From positions 17,701 to 72,168 of the forward strand of contig CAJUQZ010000002.1 of the NCBI GenBank assembly GCA_910588755.1: a stretch of 54,468 nucleotides of DNA, in the 5' to 3' direction. This stretch comes from an uncultured Lachnospiraceae bacterium. Lineage in GTDB: Bacteria; Bacillota; Clostridia; Lachnospirales; Lachnospiraceae. The notes below the pieces were generated by a model that worked only from the letters and a program-made list of their open reading frames with translations, did not search any database and had not been told where the DNA came from. Shown in pieces: positions 33,677 to 42,395 of this stretch. Numbering within the stretch: the stretch's first letter is position 1; every line of letters begins with the position of its first letter. A program made the position numbers and the translations under genes.

Positions 33677-34792
33677 ATGGATAAAATTCGTCTTGGAATC
33701 ATCGGAACCGGCAATATGGGGATTGGCCATTTGCAGAATGTCATCGACGGCAAATGTCCAAAGATTGAAGTCACCGCCGTCGCGGATATCGATCGGGAAA
33801 AGCTTGAAAACGCCCGCAAAAGACTGCCATCCCTGACTTGTTTTGACAATGCCGAGCAAATGCTCGACAGTGGTTTGGTTGATGCGGCACTCATTTCCGT
33901 ACCGCATTATGAACATCCGCGTTACGCAATGGAGTGCTTCAAGCGCGGTATCCATGTCATGATTGAGAAGCCAGCGGGTGTGTACACAAGGCAAGTCCGG
34001 GAAATGAACGAGGCCGCAGACCACTCGAATGTCAAATTCGGAATCATGTTTAACCAGAGAACCAATCCTATTTATAAAAAAGCCAGGGAAATCGTGCAAA
34101 GCGGCCAGCTCGGAAAACCAAAAAGGCTGGTGTGGATCATCACAAACTGGTATCGCACACAGGCTTATTACGATTCTGGAAGCTGGCGCGCCACCTGGAA
34201 CGGCGAGGGCGGCGGCGTGCTTTTAAATCAGGCGCCCCACAATCTTGACCTGTGGCAGTGGATATTCGGAATGCCAAAGAGCATACGCGCTTTTTGTTCT
34301 ATCGGAAAATATCACCATGTCGGAATCGAAGACGACGTAACGATATACGGCGAGTATGAAAATGACGCGACAGCGGTATTTATATCTTCAACAGGAGAAA
34401 CGCCCGGAACAAATCGTCTGGAAATATCGGGCGATCTCGGCAAACTCGTACTTGAGGACGGCAAGCTGAAGTGGTGGCGCCTGGAAGTCTCAGAACGTGA
34501 GTTCTGTTTTAGTACCAAAGAAGGCTTTGGAACGCCCCAGTACACTTATGAGGAATTTACAGCAGCTGCGCCTGATGGGCATTCGGAGGTTCTTGAAAGA
34601 TTTGCCGAATCCATTCTTGACGGCGGTGAACTGATTGCCGACGGCCGGGAAGGATTAAACTCGCTCCTGATCTCAAATGCCGCCTACCTGTCATCATGGA
34701 CACAGGACTGGGCAGAAATCCCTTCTGATGAGGCCGTATTTGAAAAGTATCTGAGCGAATTGAGAGCGAACGAAGAATGCCCAAAAAAATAA
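33677..34792 (+). CDS. Gfo/Idh/MocA-family NAD(P)-dependent oxidoreductase
   Basis: A 371-residue dehydrogenase. The N-terminal Rossmann fold has LGIIGTGNMGIGH and a conserved ...IEKPAG... (lysine near residue 97). The C-terminal domain holds the usual GGGVLLNQAPHNLDLWQWIFGMPKS segment with the catalytic histidine. It probably oxidises a sugar or cyclitol, with the upstream isomerase acting on the product. AAGGAG precedes the ATG. It is the last gene of the two-gene unit and converges on vanG. No transporter is present in this small cassette. Confidence 0.92.
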   Translation: MDKIRLGIIGTGNMGIGHLQNVIDGKCPKIEVTAVADIDREKLENARKRLPSLTCFDNAEQMLDSGLVDAALISVPHYEHPRYAMECFKRGIHVMIEKPAGVYTRQVREMNEAADHSNVKFGIMFNQRTNPIYKKAREIVQSGQLGKPKRLVWIITNWYRTQAYYDSGSWRATWNGEGGGVLLNQAPHNLDLWQWIFGMPKSIRAFCSIGKYHHVGIEDDVTIYGEYENDATAVFISSTGETPGTNRLEISGDLGKLVLEDGKLKWWRLEVSEREFCFSTKEGFGTPQYTYEEFTAAAPDGHSEVLERFAESILDGGELIADGREGLNSLLISNAAYLSSWTQDWAEIPSDEAVFEKYLSELRANEECPKK

Positions 34793-34795
34793 ATA

Positions 34796-34833
34796 CCGTT
34801 CACAAAGAACAGCTTGAAGTTCTCCGTGAACGG
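34796..34833. terminator. nested hairpin between convergent dehydrogenase and vanG
   Basis: CCGTTCAC / GTGAACGG arms (8 bp) enclose GAAC / GTTC arms. No strong T-run follows on either strand, so termination activity is uncertain. It lies in the 67-base gap between the two stops. Confidence 0.45.
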
Positions 34834-34859
34834 TGGAAAGTCCGGTGGTAAGGAACTAT

Positions 34860-35900
34860 TTACAATGCCTGGCCGATAATCCGATCCAGTATTTCAGAAA
34901 AACTATACCCCGCCGCCCGCATCATACCCGGATAACGGCTGTGCTCCGTGAATCCGGGTATCGTGTTGACCTCATTGAATACGATCTCCCCTTTTGGCGT
35001 CAGGAACAGATCTACCCGCGCAAATCCGGAGCAGTCCAGAACATGATAAATTCGCCTGGCAGTTTCCTTGATCTCCCGTGCCTTGTCCGCTGGAATCCGC
35101 GCCGGCACGTGAATCGCCGCCGTCTCGAGCGTATACTTCTCCGTGTAGTCAAAAAACCCTGTCTGCGCCAGCTCGATCTCGTCAACTTCCCCGACGGTCA
35201 GCTGATCGGTGCCACAGACAGCGCACCCCACCTCAAAGCCTTCGATTGCCTCCTCCAAAATGACACGGTTATCATATTTGAAGGCAGCCGATACCGCCTC
35301 CGGAAGCTGCGCCATGTCCTCCACCTTTGTCACACCATAGGAAGAACCCGCTTTCACAGGCTTCACAAAGACCGGAAATCCCAGTTCCTTCGCAAAATCA
35401 CACGCCTTGTTGACCGCGCTGTTATCCGCGAGCACCATCGCCCTTGGCACGCGAACCCCCGCCAGTCCCGCCAGCCTGTGCGCCCTGTCCTTATCCATGC
35501 ACAACGCCGAGGAGAGCGTGCCGCAGCCAACGAGCGGAATTCCCGCAAGCTCCGCGATCCCCTGTACAGTGCCGTCCTCGCCATTTCGCCCGTGCAGCAC
35601 CGGGAATATAGCATCGATGGGAATGGTTTTGACGCCTTCTTTATGTAAAACAATCAGCTGATGCGCTGTCCTGTCCGGCGAAATCACCGCGGACACACAA
35701 TCCGTCTCGCTGCACCATGTATCCTTCCTGATCTTTTCGATATCTCCCGTAAAATAAAACCAGCTCCCCGCACGCGAAATGCCGACCATGACCGGACTGT
35801 ATTTTTCCCGGTTGATATTGTTGATCACCGCATATGCCGACTGCAGCGAAACCTCGTACTCTGAAGAGGCGCCGCCGAAAATAATAACAATGTTTTTCAT
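34860..35900 (-). CDS. vanG: VanG-type D-alanine--D-serine ligase
   Basis: This ATP-grasp ligase of 346 residues makes D-Ala-D-Ser for vancomycin-tolerant precursors. It follows the known VanG sequence closely throughout: IFGG-SSEYEVSLQSA at the start, FPVLHGRNGEDGT, SSALCMDKDRAH, FVKPVKAGSSYGVTKV, the omega-loop EKYTL (254-258) and the metal-binding FNEVNTIPGFTEHSRYP (308-324). The EKY motif separates D-Ala:D-Ser/D-Ala ligases from D-lactate-adding VanA/B (KYQ-type). It stands alone under its own leader, 3.4 kb from vanXY, instead of directly before it as in typical vanG operons. Host Ddl is not in the window. Serine rather than alanine preference is inferred from the family. Confidence 0.92.
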   Translation of the reverse strand: MKNIVIIFGGASSEYEVSLQSAYAVINNINREKYSPVMVGISRAGSWFYFTGDIEKIRKDTWCSETDCVSAVISPDRTAHQLIVLHKEGVKTIPIDAIFPVLHGRNGEDGTVQGIAELAGIPLVGCGTLSSALCMDKDRAHRLAGLAGVRVPRAMVLADNSAVNKACDFAKELGFPVFVKPVKAGSSYGVTKVEDMAQLPEAVSAAFKYDNRVILEEAIEGFEVGCAVCGTDQLTVGEVDEIELAQTGFFDYTEKYTLETAAIHVPARIPADKAREIKETARRIYHVLDCSGFARVDLFLTPKGEIVFNEVNTIPGFTEHSRYPGMMRAAGYSFSEILDRIIGQAL

Positions 35901-36064
35901 CTTCTCCCCACTCTCTTTCCTGTTTTGAATATCGTTTCATCAAACTGCCATTCCTTTGCACCATAAATTTATTAAGGAATTGTAGGAAAGCGCCAAAGAT
36001 GCAAGTTCATATAATTCTTAAAGCTTCCATGACGCCCTCTTAAAATTTCATGTGGACTGCACGC

Positions 36065-36112
36065 AAAAAAGGAACACATTCTGATGCAAAGATTGTATCA
36101 GAACGGGTTCCT
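36065..36112 (-). terminator. terminator-like hairpin in vanG leader (copy B)
   Basis: On the minus strand a 16-base stem (36097-36112 with 36070-36085, 14 of 16 matching) is followed by six Ts (36065-36070). It sits between the putative vanG promoter and the vanG start, at the same position as the hairpin in copy A. The flanking and loop bases ATACAAT are shared with copy A. Confidence 0.65.
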
Positions 36113-36137
36113 CTTTGTTTGTAGGTTTCCTATCACC

Positions 36138-36178
36138 TTTATGAAGTTTTTCTCGCGGGAATCTTACGATTTTCTTAC
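36138..36178 (-). promoter_or_regulatory. OmpR-type direct repeat and -10 upstream of vanG (copy B)
   Basis: The 19-base sequence GTAAGAAAATCGTAAGATT (36160-36178, minus strand) is identical to copy A. Sixteen bases later is CATAAA (36138-36143). Transcription would start near 36131, giving a leader of about 230 bases. The rest of the 415-base gap 35901-36315 holds no gene that I could see. Confidence 0.55.
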
Positions 36179-36315
36179 GCCCAATCCCCTATCCTGTAAA
36201 AATAGTATCCACACTAAATTTTTTATCATAGCTCTTTTGTTGTAGTTAATTACTTTTGCATAGCTCATTAAACAATAACAATTCTATCGAACAGTGGAAA
36301 TGCCATCCATGCTCT

Positions 36316-37329
36316 TTACGCTCCCTGGAAGGAACTGACCGGAATCATCACCTCCAGCACGAAGCTGCCGTTTTCCGCGTAGCAGGCCATGTCCCCGCCG
36401 AGGCGCTCCGCTGCCTCCTTGACCGTGACCAGCCCAAAGCCATGTCCATGCTCCTTCTTATTGGTAGGCGGTATCGTCCCTCTCTCCACAAACAAGTCAT
36501 CCCGGCACTGGTTTTTAATGCGCATCAACAGATATACCCTGTTGTACTTCATCAGCACAGACACCTCCCGCCTGTCGGCAGGCAGCCCTTGCAATGCATC
36601 GCAGGCGTTTTCCAGCTCATTTGACAAAATCTGACACAGCTCCATATGGGGCAGCGCCTCATCCCCGATCTGCAGATCCATCCTGCACACAGCGCCCATT
36701 TCCTCCAGCTTTCCGATATAATGGACAAGCACTGCGTTGATATATGGATTGGCACAGTACTGTCCCAGCAGCGTATCCATCTTCTCCGCCACTCCTTGTA
36801 AGTATGTCTGCGCCTCCATGATCTGACCTGCGGCCAGCAGACCTGACAGTGTGACAGTGTACCCCTTCATGTCGTGTTTCATCCTCCGGATATTCTGCTG
36901 GCTCTCAAGCTGCGCCTCCAGCGTGTTCTTCTGTCCCTGCAGCGTGCGCTCGGCCTGCTGCTTCTGATGGAGTAACAGCTGGCGGTACAATGACATAAAA
37001 ATGACAGCGTACGTCATGGGCATCAACACAAGAACCAGCAGAAAGGCAGGCATCTCCTGCTTCCTTGCCGTGATAAGCACGGGATAATTTCCCATGACAA
37101 TGAACAGGATATAATAAAGCGCCGTCATCCCCGCAAAGACTCCCCATCCTTCCGGTACGGCCTCCTGAAGCTCCATATATGGTTTTCTGATATAGCGCAC
37201 TGCCACCCATTCCAACAGCGGAAACAGTACCAGCCTGCCAATAAACATCAAAACATACTGCCCATTGCCCCAAAAATAATCTGCCACATTAGTGACCGAG
37301 ATCACCCATAACGCAACCGTGTCCGCCAT
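36316..37329 (-). pseudogene. GHKL sensor kinase, C-terminal part after a frameshift
   Basis: This 337-residue frame holds the last transmembrane helices, a coiled coil, the phosphoacceptor region MKHDMKGYTVTLSGLL and a GHKL ATPase domain (CQILSNELENACDAL, KKEHGHGFGLVTVKEAAERLGG). It is not an independent gene: its beginning overlaps the N-terminal frame ending at 37289. Deleting one T from the T5 run (37332-37336) joins them into a standard 429-residue AgrC-type kinase reading FLYFCMADTVALW. Either this is a real inactivating insertion or an assembly error. No LytTR regulator is adjacent. Confidence 0.75.
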
Positions 37330-37606
37330 ACAAAAAGTAAAGAAAAACCTCCCGTTCCTGTCCCTTGAAATAAACCAGAAAAAAAAACAGGCTGGGCAGG
37401 GTGCAGGTCAGTACAAACACCTTTCCCATAACCTCTGCACCATATCGCACCAGTCCTGCCATATTCACCAGAATCACCAATCCCATCGAAATCCCCATGA
37501 GAATCATCGTCTTCCTGCGGGAATAGCGGGAACGATACAACATCATGAACAATATCAATATATGAAACAGCGACCACAGAACGGATAAATCTCTCAATAT
37601 TGTCAT
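37289..37606 (-). pseudogene. GHKL sensor kinase, N-terminal membrane part before the frameshift
   Basis: This frame encodes the first three or so transmembrane helices (ILRDLSVLWSLFHILILFMMLY, MILMGISMGLVILVNMAGL, GKVFVLTCTLPSLFFFLVYF) and then shifts at the T5 run at 37332-37336. I placed the start at the ATG 37606 because the promoter at 37686-37714 lies inside the longer frame, which rules out its upstream ATG. See the C-terminal entry for the repair. Confidence 0.65.
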
Positions 37607-37685
37607 TTCTATACTTTGTCTCCTCGAAGTTTTCATCAAAAGTTCATTTGAAAGTTCTTTTGCATCAGAAGTATTAATACATGAT

Positions 37686-37714
37686 ATTATATCATTATCA
37701 ATTTTTCTTTTCAA
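37686..37714 (-). promoter_or_regulatory. sigma-A promoter of the frameshifted GHKL kinase
   Basis: On the minus strand TTGAAA (37709-37714) and perfect TATAAT (37686-37691) are 17 bases apart. The rest of the gap 37607-37917 shows no convincing gene; a short open stretch (about 37827-37925) follows pepF without a ribosome site. Confidence 0.6.
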
Positions 37715-37917
37715 CCGGGAACTGTTAAAACTTTTGTTCCTGACAATAACGCTGTAAACGGGAAAATGATATACGCATAGGCAACATGACGGCACAGGGT
37801 AAAAGCTCTGCTGTTTTTTGATTTAATCATGCGATAACATATTCTACTAGTTCGCAGTGAAAAACATCTGCACACTCATAAATCTGCTGTATATCATTTT
37901 CCAGCTTTACTACAATA

Positions 37918-39729
37918 TCAGATGTGCGGTTCATCCTCCGTCAGCCGCTCAATCTCGTCAATGATTTCCCCGATATAGGCAATGGTATCCAGGAGCGGCG
38001 CATCTGTCGTGATATCGATTCCTGCAAGCTTTGCCAGTCCCACCGGGTCCAGCGTACTGCCCGCCGCAAGGACTTTTTTCCAATCCTCCACAGCACACGC
38101 GCCCTCTTTCTCAATGCGCCTGCTCACCTGCGTGGCGACGGTAAGTCCTGCACTGTACGTGTAGGAGTACAGCCCCATATAATAATGTGGCTGGCGCATC
38201 CACGTGTGCGCCGCGTCGTCAGAAATCTCCACATCCTCGCCCCAAAATGCCTGCAAAGTCTCCCGCATAAGCCGGGTGAGCGTCTCGGCATTGACGCTGC
38301 CGCCATCATCAACGATCCTGTAGACCTCCCTCTGATAAGCGGCTTCTATCAGATGTGTGACAAAATTGTGATAGTACGTGTTGCCGATCATACAGGACAG
38401 CACCCAGCGGCGGAAACGCGGATCCTGGTTTGTCTTTAATAAGTACTGTGCCATCAACAGCTCATTCATCGTCGAGGGCGCTTCCACAAAATACGTCGAT
38501 ACATCTGTGTCAAAGATGGACTGGCTGCTGTTGCAGGATTTGAAATGCCCGGCATGCCCAAGTTCGTGCGCCAGCGTAAACACGTCCGACATGCGCTCAT
38601 TCCACGACAGCAGGATAAACGAATTTTTCCCGTAGGGGCTGGCACAGAAACCTCCCGTCGATTTTCCCTGATTCTGCGCAAAATCAATCCACCGGTCACG
38701 GTACGCCTGACGCACCATCTCCACATAGTCCTCACCCAGAATGGCAAGCCCTTTTTCGACATACTCCCTCGACTCTTCAATCGTCACTTTCGGATCATAC
38801 TCCGGATCGACAGCAATCTTTAAGTCCGCAAATGTCATGCGGTCAAGTTTGTGTATCTTCTTTAACAGCCGCGCATATCGGCGCATATGCGGCGCCAGCT
38901 TTTCCGTGATCAGATCAATTTGGCGATGGTACATCTCCTTTGTGACCTTCTGGTGAAAAAGCAGGCTGTCAAACACGAAGTCAAACCCCCTAAGCGTCGC
39001 AAGCGTCTTTTCGGTCTGCACCTGCGTGTTGTAAGCGGCGGCTGTCACATTCTCATATTCCCGTATCTTTGCCGAAAACGCAGCAAAAGCGCTGCGGCGC
39101 ACCGCGGTATCCTCCTCGTACTCATAATTATTTTCGAAAAGGGAATACCCCAGGGGATATTCCCTGCCGTTCGCAGTAAATGCGTCAAATTTCATGTCCG
39201 CCAGTTTTGCCATATTATAGATCTGGTAGGGCGCCTGAATCGTCTGGGACAGCGCCGCGATGGCGCGCTCCGTCTCAGGGTGGAGCAGGTGCGGTTTCAT
39301 GCGCAGCAGATTCTGCAGGTAATGTCTGTTTTCCGCAGAGCTTTCAATCGCAGACTGTATCACGGCCTCCTCCTGCCCGGCAATCTCATTGTCGATAAAA
39401 CTAAGCCTGCTGAACATTTCCGCCGTCAGGCTGGAAAACGCCTCGTTTCGCTCCTGATTGTGTGTATCATAATAATCAACAGAAACCGCCAGGTCACAAT
39501 AATTTCCAACCAGCACGACCAGACGGTTAAACTCTCTTAGATCGTCCAGACACGCCCTGATCGCCTGCGGTGTGTCCAATTTCCCCTTGTAATCCTTCAC
39601 GATGCTGTCGCAAAGCGCCTTCGCCCGCTCCACATCGCGGTTCATCTCCTCCTCCGTCGCGTAGATCAGCGACAGATCCCATGTCAGTTCCACAGGTATG
39701 TCCCTGCGTGATTTTAATTCCTTTTCCAT
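37918..39729 (-). CDS. pepF: oligoendopeptidase F, M3B family
   Basis: A 603-residue cytoplasmic zinc metallopeptidase that cleaves oligopeptides. The active site HELGHAGH is at 388-395 (H388, E389, H392), with a later glutamate supplying the third ligand. The all-helical N-terminal M3 domain (about 110-200) precedes the catalytic domain, and the length is normal for the family. A CAGGAGG site lies before the ATG. The gene is monocistronic, divergent from the CpXC/TPR genes. Confidence 0.96.
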   Translation of the reverse strand: MEKELKSRRDIPVELTWDLSLIYATEEEMNRDVERAKALCDSIVKDYKGKLDTPQAIRACLDDLREFNRLVVLVGNYCDLAVSVDYYDTHNQERNEAFSSLTAEMFSRLSFIDNEIAGQEEAVIQSAIESSAENRHYLQNLLRMKPHLLHPETERAIAALSQTIQAPYQIYNMAKLADMKFDAFTANGREYPLGYSLFENNYEYEEDTAVRRSAFAAFSAKIREYENVTAAAYNTQVQTEKTLATLRGFDFVFDSLLFHQKVTKEMYHRQIDLITEKLAPHMRRYARLLKKIHKLDRMTFADLKIAVDPEYDPKVTIEESREYVEKGLAILGEDYVEMVRQAYRDRWIDFAQNQGKSTGGFCASPYGKNSFILLSWNERMSDVFTLAHELGHAGHFKSCNSSQSIFDTDVSTYFVEAPSTMNELLMAQYLLKTNQDPRFRRWVLSCMIGNTYYHNFVTHLIEAAYQREVYRIVDDGGSVNAETLTRLMRETLQAFWGEDVEISDDAAHTWMRQPHYYMGLYSYTYSAGLTVATQVSRRIEKEGACAVEDWKKVLAAGSTLDPVGLAKLAGIDITTDAPLLDTIAYIGEIIDEIERLTEDEPHI

Positions 39730-39841
39730 TCAAACCCCTCCTGTTTTTCTTTACTCGGTCAGGCACGCCTTTCCTTTGGTGCATCCTTTGACGACATATA
39801 TACGAACCTCTCTTAAACTGTGCCGAAAAACCTTAAACACT

Positions 39842-39850
39842 ATTATACCA
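39842..39850 (-). promoter_or_regulatory. extended -10 promoter of pepF
   Basis: On the minus strand TGGTATAAT is an extended -10 element with a perfect TATAAT. The -35 region is weak, as is common with extended -10 promoters. Confidence 0.5.
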
Positions 39851-39886
39851 GACCTGGGCCAAAAATAACAGGACATATATCATCGT

Positions 39887-39915
39887 TTGACAGGTTTATT
39901 CGTCCATACTATAAT
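39887..39915 (+). promoter_or_regulatory. perfect consensus sigma-A promoter for CpXC/TPR genes
   Basis: TTGACA (39887-39892) and TATAAT (39910-39915) are separated by exactly 17 bases. This is the strongest promoter match in the window. It lies back to back with the pepF promoter. Confidence 0.8.
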
Positions 39916-39976
39916 GATTTTATCACGAACTGCGAAGCAACTTATTCCAATATCATCAACAAAGGAGATGAATCTA

Positions 39977-40735
39977 TTGAACCAACTTCACATGACCAAA
40001 AACCCACAGGCCACTGTCCCAATCACTGTCCAATGCCAGCACTGCCACAATATATTTCCCGCACAGCGAATTTGCTGTATTGATACGCTGTTGTGGCCGG
40101 AAGGCAGACAGGTTTTAGACGAATGTGCCTTCTTCCGTCCTGTCTGCCCACAGTGCCAGACCCGCGCCGAGCTATCCTATCCCAGCCGTTATATTGACAG
40201 GGAGCTTGGCATTTCCGCCGTGCTGGTGCCAGAACTGAATAGCCCGGCGTCCAATGAGCTTCTTTCGCGCATGAACTGCTATATGGACCGACTCGCCCTT
40301 GACAAAATGACGCACAGGGTAGTTGACACTTTCCATGCAATGGCAGAGCAGATGCGCATTCACCAACACGGACTAAATGACAAGGCCGTCCAGCTTCTAA
40401 AACCAATTATCATCGGAAGTCTGCAGGCAGAAGGCTTTGAAGTATGGAACGGTTTCTTTATGAACCTGACACACCCAAAAGACGCCACGCAGATGAAGGA
40501 AACGATGTACATTTCAACGCAGGAAGATACGCGGTCTGTCTATGCCGAGACTGTCTATCAGTTCCATATCTATCTCACAAACGGTGATGTCATTCCCCAC
40601 GGCATCAATGACACCGCCTACCAGATCTGTATGAATATCTTAACTGACAAGAGTCTGACAGAAGATGACAAACTGTTTCATCATTATGATCTGTCATGGG
40701 CAATTAGCATCCATAACAGTCTGTACTCAGATTAA
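39977..40735 (+). CDS. CpXC-domain protein
   Basis: A protein of about 252 residues. The N-terminus has the CpXC zinc-binding pattern: CQHCHNIFPAQ, then CPQCQTRAELSYPSRYID. The remainder is predicted to be helical, with a beta-rich C-terminal half (VYQFHIYLTNGDVIPHGIND). The role of the family is unknown. The start is chosen as TTG at 39977, nine bases after AAAGGAG; the ATG at 39968 is too close to that site, and the ATG at 39992 is an alternative. The TPR gene follows 16 bases downstream, so the two probably act together. Confidence 0.8.
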   Translation: MNQLHMTKNPQATVPITVQCQHCHNIFPAQRICCIDTLLWPEGRQVLDECAFFRPVCPQCQTRAELSYPSRYIDRELGISAVLVPELNSPASNELLSRMNCYMDRLALDKMTHRVVDTFHAMAEQMRIHQHGLNDKAVQLLKPIIIGSLQAEGFEVWNGFFMNLTHPKDATQMKETMYISTQEDTRSVYAETVYQFHIYLTNGDVIPHGINDTAYQICMNILTDKSLTEDDKLFHHYDLSWAISIHNSLYSD

Positions 40736-40751
40736 CACAGGAGGTATCCAT

Positions 40752-42305
40752 ATGAAATCAGCTATTGTAAAAAAAGCCGAGCAACTATACCAGGCCGGAA
40801 ATGTCCAGGAAGCACTCCACTACTATGCCTCCTGTCTATGGAACGGTGAGGAAAACAGCACAGACCCTTTAGCCACATGGCTCAGGGACGAACACCTTGT
40901 TGACAAAGCCGGCGAGGAAACCGTCTGCGGCTTTATCGCGACCATTCTGTTCACCATCGACCGCTGCGAACCGCCTTTGCGTGAACATCTATGGTCTCTC
41001 TGCCACAGCACCTTTGACCGCATCACATCATGCCGGGACAGGCATGAAACCACTGACCGGTATGTCGTGGAATGCAATCTCTACCGCCATCAGCATGAGC
41101 CCCAGAAAGCGCTCGATATCATCCTAGAAGGTCTTGCCCGGGGCGGAACCACATCGCGATATACCTTCGCCGGACTGACTTATCTCGATCTTGAAAAAGA
41201 GGAGGAGGCCGAAAGATATATTGCACTGGGCCTGAAATCCGATCCAGGTAATGCTGCCGCCTACAATGACCTGGGAGATTATTATTTCCGCAAAAGACGC
41301 TGGCAGAAAGCCGGCGAATGCTATTATAAAGTTTTGGAGGCGGGCGATTACAATGATTGCAGCTGGGCAGAGCCCTCATGGATTTTCTGCTGCTTTATGG
41401 CGGACGCCAGTCCCTATGAACTAGAGCGGCTTGTTGTGTACGCCGCCGCGGATATCCATAACGAACGCGCGCAAAAGCTATGCCAGATCGCAGCCTTTGA
41501 GCTGCTGATACCCAATATTGACTATCTAGATTCCAGCTCCGAGAGCATCGTCAACGCGGCACGCAGCATGCGTGAGCAAAATAATACCTCCGGTGTCGTC
41601 CACTGTGCCACAACCTGTCAGGAATCTGCAAGCGGTATCAACGCGGCGCGCCTTGCGATCGAACAGATCTGCGGCCATGCCTGCAGCTTCTCCATAACAG
41701 CCAGCAGAATGCAAGAGCCGCCGCTAGATCAGACGCTGGACGCAGAGGGTATTATCCTGTGGAATTATGCAGATCCTAGCGCACCAACCGCCGCCGTTCC
41801 CAAGCCTTCTGAATATGTGCGCAACCTTGCCGGGCAGCTGGCTGCGACCGATTTTTCCCTAAAAGCATGGTACGAGGCTGCCAGGGACTATGCCGCAAAG
41901 CTTTCTGAGAAACAGTATCATGAACTGTATGGTGTCATGGTCTACCCGCCAGACCAGACAGATACGCAGTTCTACGCAGAGGACTGGCTGCTCCGTGTAC
42001 AGTTTGCGTCGGTATGCATCTTATCGCAGATCTCGCTCCACGAGATCGACAAAATCTGCAAAGGACAGCTTGACTGGCCGATTATCCCTGCATTTACCCT
42101 CGCCGCATGGCTTGCCTCGCAGGATTGCGCCTACACACAATGGGCCGGACAGTTATTAGACCTCGTACAAAGCCGCATATCGCGGAACAATTACTGCTTC
42201 TTCGAGTATGCGTTTGCATGTGCTGCCCGCCTGCTTCCGGGCCAAACACAAGAATACTATGCCAGAATGTGGCAGTGGCGACAGTCATTGGCAGAACTAC
42301 CCTGA
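40752..42305 (+). CDS. TPR-repeat protein, unknown function
   Basis: A 517-residue soluble protein with tetratricopeptide-like helices at about 5-35 (AIVKKAEQLYQAGNVQEALHYYASCL), 120-150 and 155-215 (AERYIALGLKSDPGNAAAYNDLGDYYFRKRRWQKAGECYYKVLEAG). The C-terminal half is helical without a recognised domain. TPR proteins act as binding scaffolds. AGGAGG sits seven bases before the ATG, which I preferred over an in-frame ATG within the CpXC gene. It is the second gene of the CpXC unit. Confidence 0.85.
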   Translation: MKSAIVKKAEQLYQAGNVQEALHYYASCLWNGEENSTDPLATWLRDEHLVDKAGEETVCGFIATILFTIDRCEPPLREHLWSLCHSTFDRITSCRDRHETTDRYVVECNLYRHQHEPQKALDIILEGLARGGTTSRYTFAGLTYLDLEKEEEAERYIALGLKSDPGNAAAYNDLGDYYFRKRRWQKAGECYYKVLEAGDYNDCSWAEPSWIFCCFMADASPYELERLVVYAAADIHNERAQKLCQIAAFELLIPNIDYLDSSSESIVNAARSMREQNNTSGVVHCATTCQESASGINAARLAIEQICGHACSFSITASRMQEPPLDQTLDAEGIILWNYADPSAPTAAVPKPSEYVRNLAGQLAATDFSLKAWYEAARDYAAKLSEKQYHELYGVMVYPPDQTDTQFYAEDWLLRVQFASVCILSQISLHEIDKICKGQLDWPIIPAFTLAAWLASQDCAYTQWAGQLLDLVQSRISRNNYCFFEYAFACAARLLPGQTQEYYARMWQWRQSLAELP

Positions 42306-42312
42306 TAAACGC

Positions 42313-42358
42313 TTGATACGGCTCAAAGAAGTATCGTATAATAATACCATACGATACT
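42313..42358 (+). promoter_or_regulatory. promoter with overlapping inverted repeat for Uma2 gene
   Basis: TTGATA (42313-42318) and TATAAT (42337-42342) are 18 bases apart. An inverted repeat AGTATCGTAT / ATACGATACT (42330-42339 and 42349-42358) covers the -10 and start site, the position expected for a repressor operator. Confidence 0.55.
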
Positions 42359-42395
42359 GAACCATAAAAACAATAACGAAAGGAAGTGTTCATAA

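Noticed and set aside
36316..37606. VanS sensor kinase for the van cluster
   Set aside because: The kinase is a GHKL/AgrC type without a HAMP-HisKA core, is frameshifted and has no OmpR partner, unlike VanRS.
37827..37925. Short open stretch after pepF on the minus strand
   Set aside because: About 30 protein-like codons, but no ribosome site or start codon is visible and it overlaps the pepF stop.
39820..40083. Overlapping plus-strand frame at the CpXC gene start
   Set aside because: It covers the perfect promoter and is out of frame with the conserved cysteine protein.
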